From assembly GCA_902786615.1 (NCBI GenBank), contig CADADE010000013.1, forward strand, positions 1 to 46,773: a stretch of DNA of 46,773 nucleotides. The letters run 5' to 3'. The DNA comes from Oscillospiraceae bacterium (lineage in GTDB: Bacteria > Bacillota_A > Clostridia > Oscillospirales > Oscillospiraceae). Each line of letters opens with the position of its first letter. Position 1 is the stretch's first letter. Made by a program: the position numbers and the translations under genes. Of the stretch, positions 1 through 7,772 are shown in pieces. The notes below the pieces were generated by a model. The model was given only the letters and a program-made list of their open reading frames with translations, did no database searches and was not told the origin of the DNA.

Positions 1-41
1 ACTACGGCGCAAGCGGAACCTGAGCGGGAATGGAGGGAGAC

Positions 42-248
42 ATGCACGACAGTTATCAAAACCCGCTTTGTACCCGCTATGCCGGGAAAGACATGCAGCA
101 GATCTTCTCCGATCAGCAAAAGTTTTCCACATGGAGAAAGCTCTGGCTCGCGCTGGCAGAGAGTGAGCAGGCTCTCGGCCAGGCCTTTGAGCGCGCGATG
201 CGCCTGCCTGACGCCGCTGCTGCCAATAAAATAGAAACGCTGTCGTGA
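42..248 (+). pseudogene. purB: Truncated adenylosuccinate lyase (PurB) N-terminus
   Basis: The ATG at 42 follows a good Shine-Dalgarno (GGAGGGAG, 32-39). The first ~46 residues read like the start of PurB ([12 protein letters not shown], then [22 protein letters not shown]). Full-length PurB is about 450-480 residues, but this frame stops after 68, with a tail (QAFERAMRL...) that I do not recognise as PurB. A terminator follows immediately. The piece therefore keeps the translation start but none of the catalytic regions. It is most simply a partial copy or deletion remnant of purB; the adenylosuccinate lyase reaction cannot be carried out by it. Whether it is still translated as a short peptide is unknown. 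Confidence 0.75.
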
Positions 249-270
249 GATTTCCGCGGCAGCGTTTTTA
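235..270 (+). terminator. Rho-independent terminator after the purB fragment
   Basis: AAACGCTG (235-242) pairs with CAGCGTTT (260-267) and is followed by a short T tract. It overlaps the last codons of the purB fragment and separates it from the ABC importer operon. Confidence 0.65.
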
Positions 271-416
271 TTCGTACAGAACATTGATATTCAATACTGC
301 TTATCATGCAAAGAGTGCTTCTCACATACCTCAGAGGGGATGCTTTCCCAATCCTTTTTGAACAAAAGCAAAAAAAATATCCCCCCCCGGGGCTTCCGCT
401 CAGGCTTGGGATAGCA

Positions 417-422
417 TATAAT
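417..422 (+). promoter_or_regulatory. Probable -10 box of the first ABC importer operon
   Basis: A perfect TATAAT lies 46 bases upstream of the GTG start at 468. The position 17 bases upstream (TTCCGC, 394-399) is a poor -35 box, so activation by a regulator is possible. Further upstream are a run of eight C (381-388) joined to GGGG, and a small palindrome ATTGA-TAT-TCAAT (283-295) that could be an operator; no regulator can be named. Confidence 0.45.
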
Positions 423-467
423 TTCATTATTAGATTTGGCTATCTCTGCAAAACTGGGGAGAACAAC

Positions 468-1409
468 GTGAGAAAGTATGTCATACAGAGATTCATTCAA
501 CTGATCCCGGTATTGATCGGGATCACGTTTTTGTCCTTCGCCATGATGCGCATGGCGGGCAGCGACGCGATTACCGAGCTCTACGGCGACAAGGGCGCGG
601 TGGCGCAGGAGGTCATTGACGCGAAGAAGGCGGAGCTTGGTCTGGACAAGCCCTTTGTCACGCAGTATTTTTCCTGGCTCGGCGGCATGCTGACCGGCGA
701 CATGGGCACAAGCTATGTCTCCGGCAGGGAAGTGTTTCCGACCTTTGTCTCCAAGCTCCCGGCAACCCTCCTGCTGACGGCGCTTTCGATCCTGATGACC
801 GTTGTGATCTCCATCCCGCTGGGCGTTCTCGCAGCGGTGAACCATGATAAAATCATCGACTATATCCTGCGTTTCCTGAGTTTTGTGGGAAACTCTCTGC
901 CCAATTTCTTTGTGGCCTTGCTCCTGATGCAGCTGCTGGCGATCAAACTAAAACTCCTGCCGGTCATCTCCAATGGCACGACGCTCCGCAGCGCCCTGAT
1001 GCCGACGCTGACTCTGGCCATCGCCATGTCCGCCAAATACATGCGGCAGGTGAGGGCGACGGTTCTCGAAGAGATCAACAAGGATTACGTCACCGGTGCG
1101 AAGGCTCGCGGCGTGAGAAACAGCGTGATCCTCTGGAAGAGCGTGCTCAAATCCTCCATGCTCACGATCATCACGCTGCTTGCTCTCTCCATCGGCAGTC
1201 TTCTCGGGGGCACGGCCATCATTGAGAGCATCTTCATGTGGGACGGTGTGGGCAAGCTCGCGGTGGACGCCATCACCATGCGCGACTATCCGCTCATTCA
1301 GGCATACGTGGTGTGGATGGCGATCATCTATGTGCTGGTAAACCTCATCACCGACCTGATGTACCATGCCCTCGACCCGCGCATCAGACTGGGGGTAAGT
1401 AAGGAATGA
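468..1409 (+). CDS. ABC transporter permease, DppB/OppB/NikB family
   Basis: Inner permease subunit of a peptide/nickel-type importer. The 313-residue protein has the family layout: a first membrane helix at about residues 10-30 (IQLIPVLIGITFLSF), an extracytoplasmic stretch with GLDKPFVTQY, then five helices, with the cytoplasmic EAA loop around VTGAKARGV that docks to the ATPase. I chose the GTG at 468 because GGGGAG lies just upstream and the protein then begins RKYVIQRF, as in DppB-type proteins; an in-frame ATG at 306 would add 54 unlikely residues. It overlaps the next permease by four bases, indicating translational coupling. Ligand not determinable from this subunit alone. Confidence 0.9.
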   Translation: MRKYVIQRFIQLIPVLIGITFLSFAMMRMAGSDAITELYGDKGAVAQEVIDAKKAELGLDKPFVTQYFSWLGGMLTGDMGTSYVSGREVFPTFVSKLPATLLLTALSILMTVVISIPLGVLAAVNHDKIIDYILRFLSFVGNSLPNFFVALLLMQLLAIKLKLLPVISNGTTLRSALMPTLTLAIAMSAKYMRQVRATVLEEINKDYVTGAKARGVRNSVILWKSVLKSSMLTIITLLALSIGSLLGGTAIIESIFMWDGVGKLAVDAITMRDYPLIQAYVVWMAIIYVLVNLITDLMYHALDPRIRLGVSKE

Positions 1410-2257
1410 GTGAACCGACCGTCAGAGTACAGATGATCAGAAAGAATACCGTCAAGACCCGGCTGATCATTTTCGGGACACTCGCGTTTCTGCTTCTGAT
1501 CGGCTCCGTCTTCTCGGAGTATCTGACGCCCTACGACCCCTATCTGCAGGATCTCTCCAACGCGAAGGCCGCACCCTCCGCGGCGCATCTCTTCGGCACG
1601 GATCGCTATGGGCGGGATATGCTCTCCCGCGTCATTGTTGGCAGTCGCGCAAGCATCTACTCCACGCTCCTGCTCGTTGCGATCATCACTGTGATCGGCA
1701 CCGGGATCGGTGTGTTCTGCGGTTGGCACGGGAAATGGATCGACACCGTGCTTATGCGCATTTCGGACATGTTTCTGGCCTTCCCGGGCCTGGTATTTGC
1801 CCTCGCGGTGGCGGGGGTTCTTGGCGGCGGCCTGCAAAACGCGATCATTGCGCTCGCGGCGATCTCCTGGCCAAAATACGCCCGCATTGCCCGCAGCCAG
1901 ACGCTGTCCCAGAAGGAGACACCCTATCTCAAGGCAGCAAAACTCTCCGGCAGCGGGACATGGAAAATCATTTTCAAACACATCCTGCCGAACATCATGG
2001 GCCCCATTCTCGTGACCTCCATGCTGGACATCGGCACGATGATGATGGAGCTTGCGGGGCTATCGTTTCTCGGCCTCGGCGCAAAGCCGCCCATTGCCGA
2101 ATGGGGCAGCATGATGAGCGACACGCGAAGCCTTATCACCACGGTCCCCTGGGTCACCTTTGCCCCCGGCCTTGCGATTTTTGTCTCCGTCATGATCTTC
2201 AACCTCCTGGGAGATACCATCCGGGACTATGCGGACCCGAAGTCAAGGGGGCGTTGA
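1406..2257 (+). CDS. ABC transporter permease, DppC/OppC/NikC family
   Basis: Second permease of the importer, 283 residues. It has the N-terminal OppC-type helix (residues ~20-40), the conserved HLFGTDRYGRDMLSRV segment at about 60-75, a five-helix transport domain, and an EAA loop around YLKAAKLSGSG. It forms the heterodimeric channel with the upstream DppB-like protein. The start overlaps the previous stop (ATGA). A 124-base gap containing two hairpins separates it from the first ATPase, unlike the tight spacing elsewhere in the operon. The family includes dipeptide, oligopeptide, nickel and metallophore transporters. Confidence 0.9.
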   Translation: MSEPTVRVQMIRKNTVKTRLIIFGTLAFLLLIGSVFSEYLTPYDPYLQDLSNAKAAPSAAHLFGTDRYGRDMLSRVIVGSRASIYSTLLLVAIITVIGTGIGVFCGWHGKWIDTVLMRISDMFLAFPGLVFALAVAGVLGGGLQNAIIALAAISWPKYARIARSQTLSQKETPYLKAAKLSGSGTWKIIFKHILPNIMGPILVTSMLDIGTMMMELAGLSFLGLGAKPPIAEWGSMMSDTRSLITTVPWVTFAPGLAIFVSVMIFNLLGDTIRDYADPKSRGR

Positions 2258-2262
2258 CGTCA

Positions 2263-2360
2263 GAACATCATCATAAGGTCATGTACCCGCGCAGGCGCGG
2301 TTACATCGACCGATGATAATGTTCTTCCTCCCAAATTCAAAGCGCAGGGGCTTTGAATTT
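2263..2360 (+). repeat. Two adjacent intra-operon hairpins
   Basis: The first, 2263-2324, is a long stem-loop with outer arms GAACAT/ATGTTC, then ATCAT/ATGAT, and an inner CCGCG/CGCGG near the tip. The second, 2333-2360, has perfect 11-base arms AAATTCAAAGC and GCTTTGAATTT around a six-base loop, with no T tract after it. They lie between the permease and ATPase genes and could stabilise or process mRNA. The second shares its CAAAGC...GCTTTG core with the hairpin at 46493-46520. Confidence 0.6.
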
Positions 2361-2381
2361 GTAAAAAAGGAGTGAAGGAAT

Positions 2382-3203
2382 ATGAGCGAAATTTTACGTT
2401 ACGAGCACGTCGATATCTCCTATAACGGCGTCAAAGTTATCAAAGATGTGAGCTTCACGGTGGACGAGGGAGAGATTCTCGGCATCGTGGGCGAATCCGG
2501 CTCCGGCAAGTCCACCCTGATCAAGGCCGCGATGGGGCTTCTCGGCTCCGCCGGTCTGGTAACGCGCGGAGACATCTGGTACAAGGGCAAAAATTTGCCG
2601 GATCTCCCGGAAAACGAGATCCGCAGGCTCAACGGCCCGGGGCTGGGGATGATCTTCCAGTCGGCGGGCAGCTCCTTCTGCCCGATCCGCACCGTCGGCG
2701 AACAGCTATACGAGAGTATGACGGAGCATCGCGACGCGCTAGGAACGCGCGACAAACCAAGCTTGTCTGAAAGTCTTTCGAAAGGCGAGTTTCGCACGTA
2801 CGCATTGAAGCTTCTGCAGAAGATCGGCTTTGAAAACGGGCAGCGCATTCTGGATTCTTACCCCTTTGAGCTCTCCGGCGGCATGCAGCAGCGCGTCGGC
2901 ATCGCGGCGGCCATGCTTCTCAATCCCTCCGTCCTCCTGGCGGACGAGCCCACCTCGGCTCTGGACGTGTCGGTGCAGAAGCAGGTGGTGGAGGAAATGC
3001 TCCTGTTGCGGGAAAGCTTCGGCACCGCGATCGTCCTCGTCACGCACAACATCGGCGTTATCGGGGCGATGGCGGACAAGGTGCTGGTGATGAAAAACGG
3101 TGAGACCGTGGAATACGGCGAAACAAAGCAGGTTCTGAACAACCCGCAGGAGGAATATACCCGGACGCTCATGTCCGCAGTACCGAAGCTGAGGAGGGCA
3201 TGA
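2382..3203 (+). CDS. ABC transporter ATP-binding protein, DppD/NikD family
   Basis: Cytoplasmic ATPase of the importer, 273 residues. Visible motifs are Walker A GESGSGKST (about 35-43), the Q loop at MIFQSAGSSF, signature LSGGMQQRV (about 165), Walker B LLADEPTSALD, and the H loop VTHN. The start follows a strong AAGGAGTG site. The C-terminus (EEYTRTLMSAVPKL) is typical of DppD/OppD, although the extended Fe-S/OppD tail is short. It pairs with the next gene to make a heterodimer; both members keep intact ATP-site motifs. Confidence 0.9.
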   Translation: MSEILRYEHVDISYNGVKVIKDVSFTVDEGEILGIVGESGSGKSTLIKAAMGLLGSAGLVTRGDIWYKGKNLPDLPENEIRRLNGPGLGMIFQSAGSSFCPIRTVGEQLYESMTEHRDALGTRDKPSLSESLSKGEFRTYALKLLQKIGFENGQRILDSYPFELSGGMQQRVGIAAAMLLNPSVLLADEPTSALDVSVQKQVVEEMLLLRESFGTAIVLVTHNIGVIGAMADKVLVMKNGETVEYGETKQVLNNPQEEYTRTLMSAVPKLRRA

Positions 3204-3204
3204 G

Positions 3205-3972
3205 ATGGAACAGCCGATTTTAAAGGTCGATAAGCTGACCAAGATCTTTACACGCAAGGGGCAGCCGAGCATGAAAGCGGTGGATTCCATCTGCTTTGAG
3301 CTGTTTCCCGGCGAATGCCTCGGCCTCATCGGGGAGAGCGGCAGCGGCAAGACCACCGCTGTCAACATGATTACCCGGCTTATAGATCCGACGGAGGGAA
3401 AAATTGTCCTCGATGGGGAAGACATTACCGGCGTCAGCGGCAGACAGCTGCGCAGGGTTTACGCGAAAATGCAGATGGTCTTCCAGACGCCGTCAGATTC
3501 CTTTGACCCCCGCCGCACCCTGGGCGACGGGATCGGGGAGAGTCTGCGAAATAACGGCTGGAGCCGCGCGAGCACAAAGGAAGAGGTCGCAAGGCTTTTG
3601 GAGCAGTGCGGCATGCATGCTGACTTCGCCTCCCGCTACCCCCATCAGGTCAGCGGCGGACAGTGCCAGCGCGCCGCCATTGCCCGCGCCCTTGCCATCA
3701 AGCCGAAGCTCCTGATCTGCGACGAGGCGACCTCCGCCCTGGACGTGACCATCCAGAAGGAGATCATTGCCCTGCTGAACGAGCTGCGAGAAAGGAATGG
3801 AAGGAAACTTTCCATCCTGTTTATCTGCCATGACATCGCCCTGGTGCAGCAGTTCTGCGACCGGGTGCTGGTCATGTACAAGGGCAAAATCGTGGAGCAG
3901 GGGACGCCCGACGACGTGATCCGAAATCCGCAGAATGAGTACACAAAACGTTTGATAAACAGCATTTTATAG
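3205..3972 (+). CDS. ABC transporter ATP-binding protein, DppF/NikE family
   Basis: Second ATPase, 255 residues, starting one base after the stop of the first. Walker A is GESGSGKTT, the Q loop is MVFQTPSDSFDPR, the signature is VSGGQCQRAAIARAL, and Walker B is LLICDEATSALD. These are the complete hydrolysis motifs of the DppF/OppF group. It would couple ATP hydrolysis to the two permeases encoded at 468-2257. Close spacing to its neighbours places it in the same transcript as the methyltransferase that follows after 15 bases. Confidence 0.9.
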   Translation: MEQPILKVDKLTKIFTRKGQPSMKAVDSICFELFPGECLGLIGESGSGKTTAVNMITRLIDPTEGKIVLDGEDITGVSGRQLRRVYAKMQMVFQTPSDSFDPRRTLGDGIGESLRNNGWSRASTKEEVARLLEQCGMHADFASRYPHQVSGGQCQRAAIARALAIKPKLLICDEATSALDVTIQKEIIALLNELRERNGRKLSILFICHDIALVQQFCDRVLVMYKGKIVEQGTPDDVIRNPQNEYTKRLINSIL

Positions 3973-3987
3973 AGAGGTAAGCTATTC

Positions 3988-4710
3988 ATGGAGAGAATCA
4001 AGCATCGTGTAACGCATTACTGGTCCCACCGGGCAGAGGGCTTTGAAGCCCAGCGCCTGCGGGAATTTGAGAGCGAGAAAAAAGATCGTTGGCTTGCGGA
4101 ATTTCGCAAATACCTGCCGCAGGGGAGGCCGCTTCGCGTGCTGGATATCGGCACCGGCACAGGCTTTTTCGCCTGCCTGATGGCGGAGGAGGGCCATGAG
4201 GCGATTGGCATCGACCTGACCCCGGAGATGATCGACCATGCCGAGCACATGGCGGCTGTTCTCGGACTGGACGCACAGTTTCAGATCATGGACGCCGAGG
4301 AGACGGACTTTGCCCCCGAGAGCTTTGACGTGCTGGTGACCCGTAACCTGACCTGGACGCTGCCTCACATCGCGCGGGCTTACCGGGAATGGTACCGCAT
4401 TCTGAAGCCTGGCGGGGTGCTCCTGAACTTCGACGCGGATTACTGCGCCGCCATCGACAATGATGAGATTGAGCTGCCGGAAAACCACGCCCACAAGCTG
4501 GTGCCGGAATTTCTCACCCATGAAAACGAAGAGATTACCATGGAGCTTTCCGCCTACGAAGGGCCGCGTCCGCAGTGGGACGTGCAGCTTCTGGTCGAAG
4601 CGGGCTTCGAGCGTGTGCTTGTGGATGTAGGCGTCTACAAGCGGATCTACAAAGAGATCGACGAGTTTTATAATCCCACGCCGATCTTCACCATCGCAGC
4701 GTATAAGTAA
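3988..4710 (+). CDS. Class I SAM-dependent methyltransferase in the importer operon
   Basis: A 240-residue Rossmann-fold methyltransferase. Motif I is VLDIGTGTGFFACLMA (about residues 51-66), the acidic ribose-binding residue is in GIDLTPEM, a post-I motif DAEETDF follows, and motif IV is VTRNLTWTLP. The start follows AGAGAGGTAAGC and lies 15 bases after the ATPase. In clostridia, relatives of this protein occur next to nickel/peptide-type ABC importers (recollection, not checked here). The substrate is unknown: it might modify the imported ligand, a metallophore, or a metabolite linked to metal use. The fold is secure; the role is inference. Confidence 0.8.
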   Translation: MERIKHRVTHYWSHRAEGFEAQRLREFESEKKDRWLAEFRKYLPQGRPLRVLDIGTGTGFFACLMAEEGHEAIGIDLTPEMIDHAEHMAAVLGLDAQFQIMDAEETDFAPESFDVLVTRNLTWTLPHIARAYREWYRILKPGGVLLNFDADYCAAIDNDEIELPENHAHKLVPEFLTHENEEITMELSAYEGPRPQWDVQLLVEAGFERVLVDVGVYKRIYKEIDEFYNPTPIFTIAAYK

Positions 4711-4714
4711 GAGG

Positions 4715-4847
4715 TTAAGCCCCTTTTGGAAAAAGGGGGCTGTCACGAAGTGACTGGGGGATCGATCCCTCCGGCCTTCGGCCAGCAGAGCTTGGAATGT
4801 CACGCGTTTCTCGCGCGTCAGAATCTCCCTTTTTCCAAAGGGAGGTA
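4715..4847. repeat. Small palindromic (MITE-like) element
   Basis: About 133 bases bounded by imperfect inverted repeats: CCCCTTTTGGAAAAAGGG near 4720-4737 and CCCTTTTTCCAAAGGGAGG at 4827-4845. The interior (CTGTCACGAAGTGACTGGGGG...) contains nested hairpins and no gene. The form is that of the small non-coding repeats common in gut Firmicutes. It sits between the methyltransferase and the binding-protein gene and may end the upstream transcript. Confidence 0.65.
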
Positions 4848-4896
4848 AAAGCTTGAATACAGAGCCGTTGCGTCGGCTTTGTATATAAAAAAGCGA

Positions 4897-4930
4897 CTTC
4901 CCTGTGAGCCGTCGCAAAGCAACAGGGAAG
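4897..4930 (+). promoter_or_regulatory. Leader hairpin upstream of the binding-protein gene
   Basis: CTTCCCTGT (4897-4905) pairs with ACAGGGAAG (4922-4930), and a second GC-rich fold lies just after it. With the element at 4715-4847 these fill the 319-base gap before 5030. No clear promoter was seen, although the binding protein is normally made in excess over the permeases. Confidence 0.35.
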
Positions 4931-5029
4931 CCGCCTGTGGAAACTGACGGGCGGCGGAGAATCCGCAGCCGTCGCCTTCAGTATAACCCAAAAAGCGGAA
5001 AAAGCAAGAAAGAAAACTGGAGGAAAAAC

Positions 5030-6571
5030 ATGAAAAGTCTCAAAAGAATCCTTCCCTTCGCGCTGATCCTCAGCATGTTCGTGTGCCTGTTTTCCGGCGC
5101 CGCCTCGGCAGAGGGCAAGAAAATGGTCATCGGCGACACCACCTTCAACGCCGAAAACTGGGAAGAGACCATCGATCCGCACCGCACCTACAACGGCTGG
5201 CCCTGCATCCGCTACGGCGTAGGCGAGACCCTGGTCCACTACACCGACACCATGGAGCTCGAGCCCTGGCTTGCCACTTCCTGGACCAACGACGGCAACA
5301 ACACCTGGACCATCACCCTGCGCGACGGCGTGAAGTTCTCCAGCGGCCGTGACATGGACGGCGAGGCTGTCAAGCAGTGCCTGGAGCACCTGCTGGCAAA
5401 CCATGACCGCGCCCCCGGCGATACCAAGATCGTTGACATCAAGGCGGAAGGCCAGACCCTGACCATCACCACCTCCGAGCCGAACCCCGCCCTCATGAAC
5501 TACCTGGGCGACCCCTACGGCTGCATCATCGACGTGGACGCAAGTGACTTCGAAACCGGCGTTGTCGTCGGCACCGGCCCCTATGTGGCGGTGGACATGG
5601 TCACCGACGACCACCTGACCCTCGCCCCCAACAAGCTCTATTGGAACGGCGAGCCGAAGTTGGAGGAGCTCACCATCCGTACCATATCCAATGGCGACAC
5701 CCTCTCCTTTGCTCTGCAATCCGGCGACATTGACGCGGCCTACGGCATGGCTTACGAAGCCTACCCCAACTTTGAAAATCCCGCCTACCAGTTCTCCAGC
5801 ATCCAGACCTCCCGCGCCTTCTTCTGCTCCATGAACATGGAAAGCTCCATCATCCGGGACCCCGCCGTGCGCAAGGCCATCGCCCTCGGCATTGACAAGG
5901 AGGGCTTTGTCGCCGTGCTGCTGGACGGTCACGGCGTTGTCGGAAACGGCGCCTTCCCCGACGGCTTCTCCACCTTCGGCGGTGAGAACATCAAGACCGA
6001 GACCTATGATCCCGAAGCAGCCAAAGGCGTTCTGGAGGAAGCGGGCTGGGTCGATACCGACGGCGACGGCATCCGCGAGAAGGACGGCGTAAAGCTCGTC
6101 GTGCGCTGGCTGACCTACCCCAGCCGTCAGGAGCTGCCGCTGCTGGCCGAGTCCGCCCAGGCGTCCCTCAAGCAGATCGGTATTGACGTGGACATCAACT
6201 GCACCGCCAACCGCCGCCAGTTCCTGGCCGACATGTCCTCCTGGGATATTTACGCCTCCGCCCTGGTGACGGCGCCCTCCGGCGATCCCCAGTACTTCTT
6301 TACCACCTCCTGCCTGCCCGGCATGAGCTACAACTTCGGCGCTTACGAGAATGCGCACGTCAATGACCTGATTGAGAAGCTCTCCACCGAGTTTGACACG
6401 GCAAAGCGCGCCCAGCTCGCCATCGAGCTGCAGCAGGCCATCCTGGATGACAATGCTTATGTCTTCTGCTCCTTCCTGCAGATGAACATGATCTCCAAGG
6501 CCAACGTACGCAACTGGACGGCTCACGCCTGCGACTACTACGAGGTCACCGTCGATCTCGACATCGACTGA
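5030..6571 (+). CDS. ABC transporter substrate-binding protein, family 5 (peptide/nickel type)
   Basis: Exported ligand receptor of the importer, 513 residues. The ATG at 5030 follows GGAGG and gives a signal peptide (KSLKR, then a hydrophobic core to about residue 24, cleavage after ASA). The only early Cys (residue 19, context MFVC) does not fit a lipobox, so this looks like a type I signal rather than a lipoprotein. The mature protein has the SBP family 5 pattern: TFNAENWEETIDPHRTYNGW, TNDGNNTWTITLRDGVKFSSG, a central GTGPYVAVDM, and a C-terminal lobe with DPQYFFTTSC. Codons are strongly biased to C-ending forms, consistent with high expression. The ligand could be a peptide, nickel or a metal chelate. 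Confidence 0.88.
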   Translation: MKSLKRILPFALILSMFVCLFSGAASAEGKKMVIGDTTFNAENWEETIDPHRTYNGWPCIRYGVGETLVHYTDTMELEPWLATSWTNDGNNTWTITLRDGVKFSSGRDMDGEAVKQCLEHLLANHDRAPGDTKIVDIKAEGQTLTITTSEPNPALMNYLGDPYGCIIDVDASDFETGVVVGTGPYVAVDMVTDDHLTLAPNKLYWNGEPKLEELTIRTISNGDTLSFALQSGDIDAAYGMAYEAYPNFENPAYQFSSIQTSRAFFCSMNMESSIIRDPAVRKAIALGIDKEGFVAVLLDGHGVVGNGAFPDGFSTFGGENIKTETYDPEAAKGVLEEAGWVDTDGDGIREKDGVKLVVRWLTYPSRQELPLLAESAQASLKQIGIDVDINCTANRRQFLADMSSWDIYASALVTAPSGDPQYFFTTSCLPGMSYNFGAYENAHVNDLIEKLSTEFDTAKRAQLAIELQQAILDDNAYVFCSFLQMNMISKANVRNWTAHACDYYEVTVDLDID

Positions 6572-6592
6572 GCAAATCCTGTATAAAAACTG

Positions 6593-6619
6593 CATGCCCC
6601 TTCCAATCGGAGGGGCATG
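6593..6619. terminator. Terminator between convergent genes
   Basis: CATGCCCCT and AGGGGCATG form a nine-base stem. On the minus strand it is followed by CAGTTTTTA, so it best serves the SRAP operon; it may also stop the plus-strand binding-protein transcript. Confidence 0.7.
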
Positions 6620-6638
6620 TATGCTTAGAATACTGAGC

Positions 6639-7274
6639 TTATGGTACTTTGCCACGTTCGTCCTTCTCAAAGATCACATCCGTGATGGCTGAATCAAGCA
6701 GCATGTGGGGATTCCTGTTCGGGTCGATCCAGTGGCCAAGCTCCGATTCCGGCAGGATAAACGGCATCCTGTCATGGATAAAGGCGATGGATTCGCCCGG
6801 CTCACGCGTCAGAATGACAAAATGGGGAAAGTTGTTCTCCAGCCGGTAAAGCCCGCACAGCCATGTGAGTTCGCCGCCTTTGGGCATAATAGCGTATTTA
6901 TCCCCGGCTTTGGACTTGCCGGACGGCGTGGGCACATGCTCCCACTCATAATACCAGGAAGCCGGGATCACGCAGCGGTGGGCTGCCCAGGAATCCCGGA
7001 AGCTGGCCTTCTCAGCCGCAGTCTCTACACGGGCGTTGGCGATACTGCGGCTGATGCCGGGAACATGAAAGCCCCAGACCATCGGGAAAACGCTCTTCTC
7101 TCCGGATTTGCTGGTAGCAATGACCGGCACAAGGGAGTCCGGGAATATCTCGCCCTTCGTGATCAGGGGCTTGGCCACTTTTTCAATACTGGTTTGATAA
7201 AGCCTGGAGCGCTGCGCCGCCTCCACGATCGGACGCAGCGCAGGGGACATCTCCATATAATAGCGGCAGCACAT
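6639..7274 (-). CDS. SRAP-domain (YedK/HMCES) abasic-site protein
   Basis: SOS-response-associated peptidase fold, 211 residues. These proteins form a thiazolidine DNA-protein crosslink with abasic sites in single-stranded DNA through Cys2. Here the protein begins MCCRYY, so processing of Met1 would expose Cys2. Other family positions are present: NARVETAAEKASFRD, CVIPASWYYEW (with the active-site Glu, though a usual Gly is Trp), and a conserved His in FIHDRMP. It starts one base after the stop of the YolD-like gene with a good AGGAGG. Last gene of the repressor-polymerase-YolD-SRAP unit, which points to damage-induced expression. Confidence 0.92.
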   Translation of the reverse strand: MCCRYYMEMSPALRPIVEAAQRSRLYQTSIEKVAKPLITKGEIFPDSLVPVIATSKSGEKSVFPMVWGFHVPGISRSIANARVETAAEKASFRDSWAAHRCVIPASWYYEWEHVPTPSGKSKAGDKYAIMPKGGELTWLCGLYRLENNFPHFVILTREPGESIAFIHDRMPFILPESELGHWIDPNRNPHMLLDSAITDVIFEKDERGKVP

Positions 7275-7275
7275 G

Positions 7276-7761
7276 TCAGGAATCCTCCTGTATTACGATC
7301 TCGGCAAGCTCGGAAAACTCGATCGTCCTGTCGTCGATCAAAAGCGACTTCGTAAGGACCGGATCGACCTTCCACACGGTGCCGGTACAGCTCTCGTATC
7401 TTCCCCCACGGCCATAAGCCTCGTGGTTCTCGTCGGCGCAGGGAACGAACCAGGTCACTGTTGCGGTGACCTGGTTTTCTTTCGCGGCGCGGAGGTTCTT
7501 TGTCAGATCATGGAGCCTTGCAAGCGCTGCTTCCAGCGCCTCCTGCTCCTCGTCATTCAGCTCCCGTTTCTCCACATAGCGTTGGACCTTCTCGTCGATG
7601 GCCTCCTCAAAGCCTTTCAGAGCGGCAAAGGGGGAGAAGATCTTGGCCCGCTGGCTCAAAAGCATCCTGGGATGTTTCAGAGAGAAATCGTCACAGCGGC
7701 CATGCTTCGGCCTTCCATGGGAGAGGGCGCGTCGGTATTCGTTTTCCAATCGTGTATCCAT
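7276..7761 (-). CDS. YolD-like protein
   Basis: A 161-residue protein whose N-terminal half resembles the YolD-like family (HPRMLLSQRAKIFSPFAALKGFEEAI). YolD-like genes commonly lie beside Y-family polymerases such as Bacillus UvrX and YqjW and have been proposed to act with them; the biochemical role is not settled. A charged helical middle section (about 65-100) is followed by a beta-rich C-terminus. The ATG at 7761 lies 11 bases after the polymerase stop and lacks a strong Shine-Dalgarno, so translation is probably coupled to the polymerase; a TTG two codons earlier is possible. Confidence 0.75.
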   Translation of the reverse strand: MDTRLENEYRRALSHGRPKHGRCDDFSLKHPRMLLSQRAKIFSPFAALKGFEEAIDEKVQRYVEKRELNDEEQEALEAALARLHDLTKNLRAAKENQVTATVTWFVPCADENHEAYGRGGRYESCTGTVWKVDPVLTKSLLIDDRTIEFSELAEIVIQEDS

Positions 7762-7772
7762 AAGCAATATAT

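Noticed and set aside
4715..6670. Very long minus-strand frame opposite the binding-protein gene
   Set aside because: A shadow frame caused by strong third-position GC bias of the plus-strand gene; its protein is Gly/Val/His-rich with no domain.
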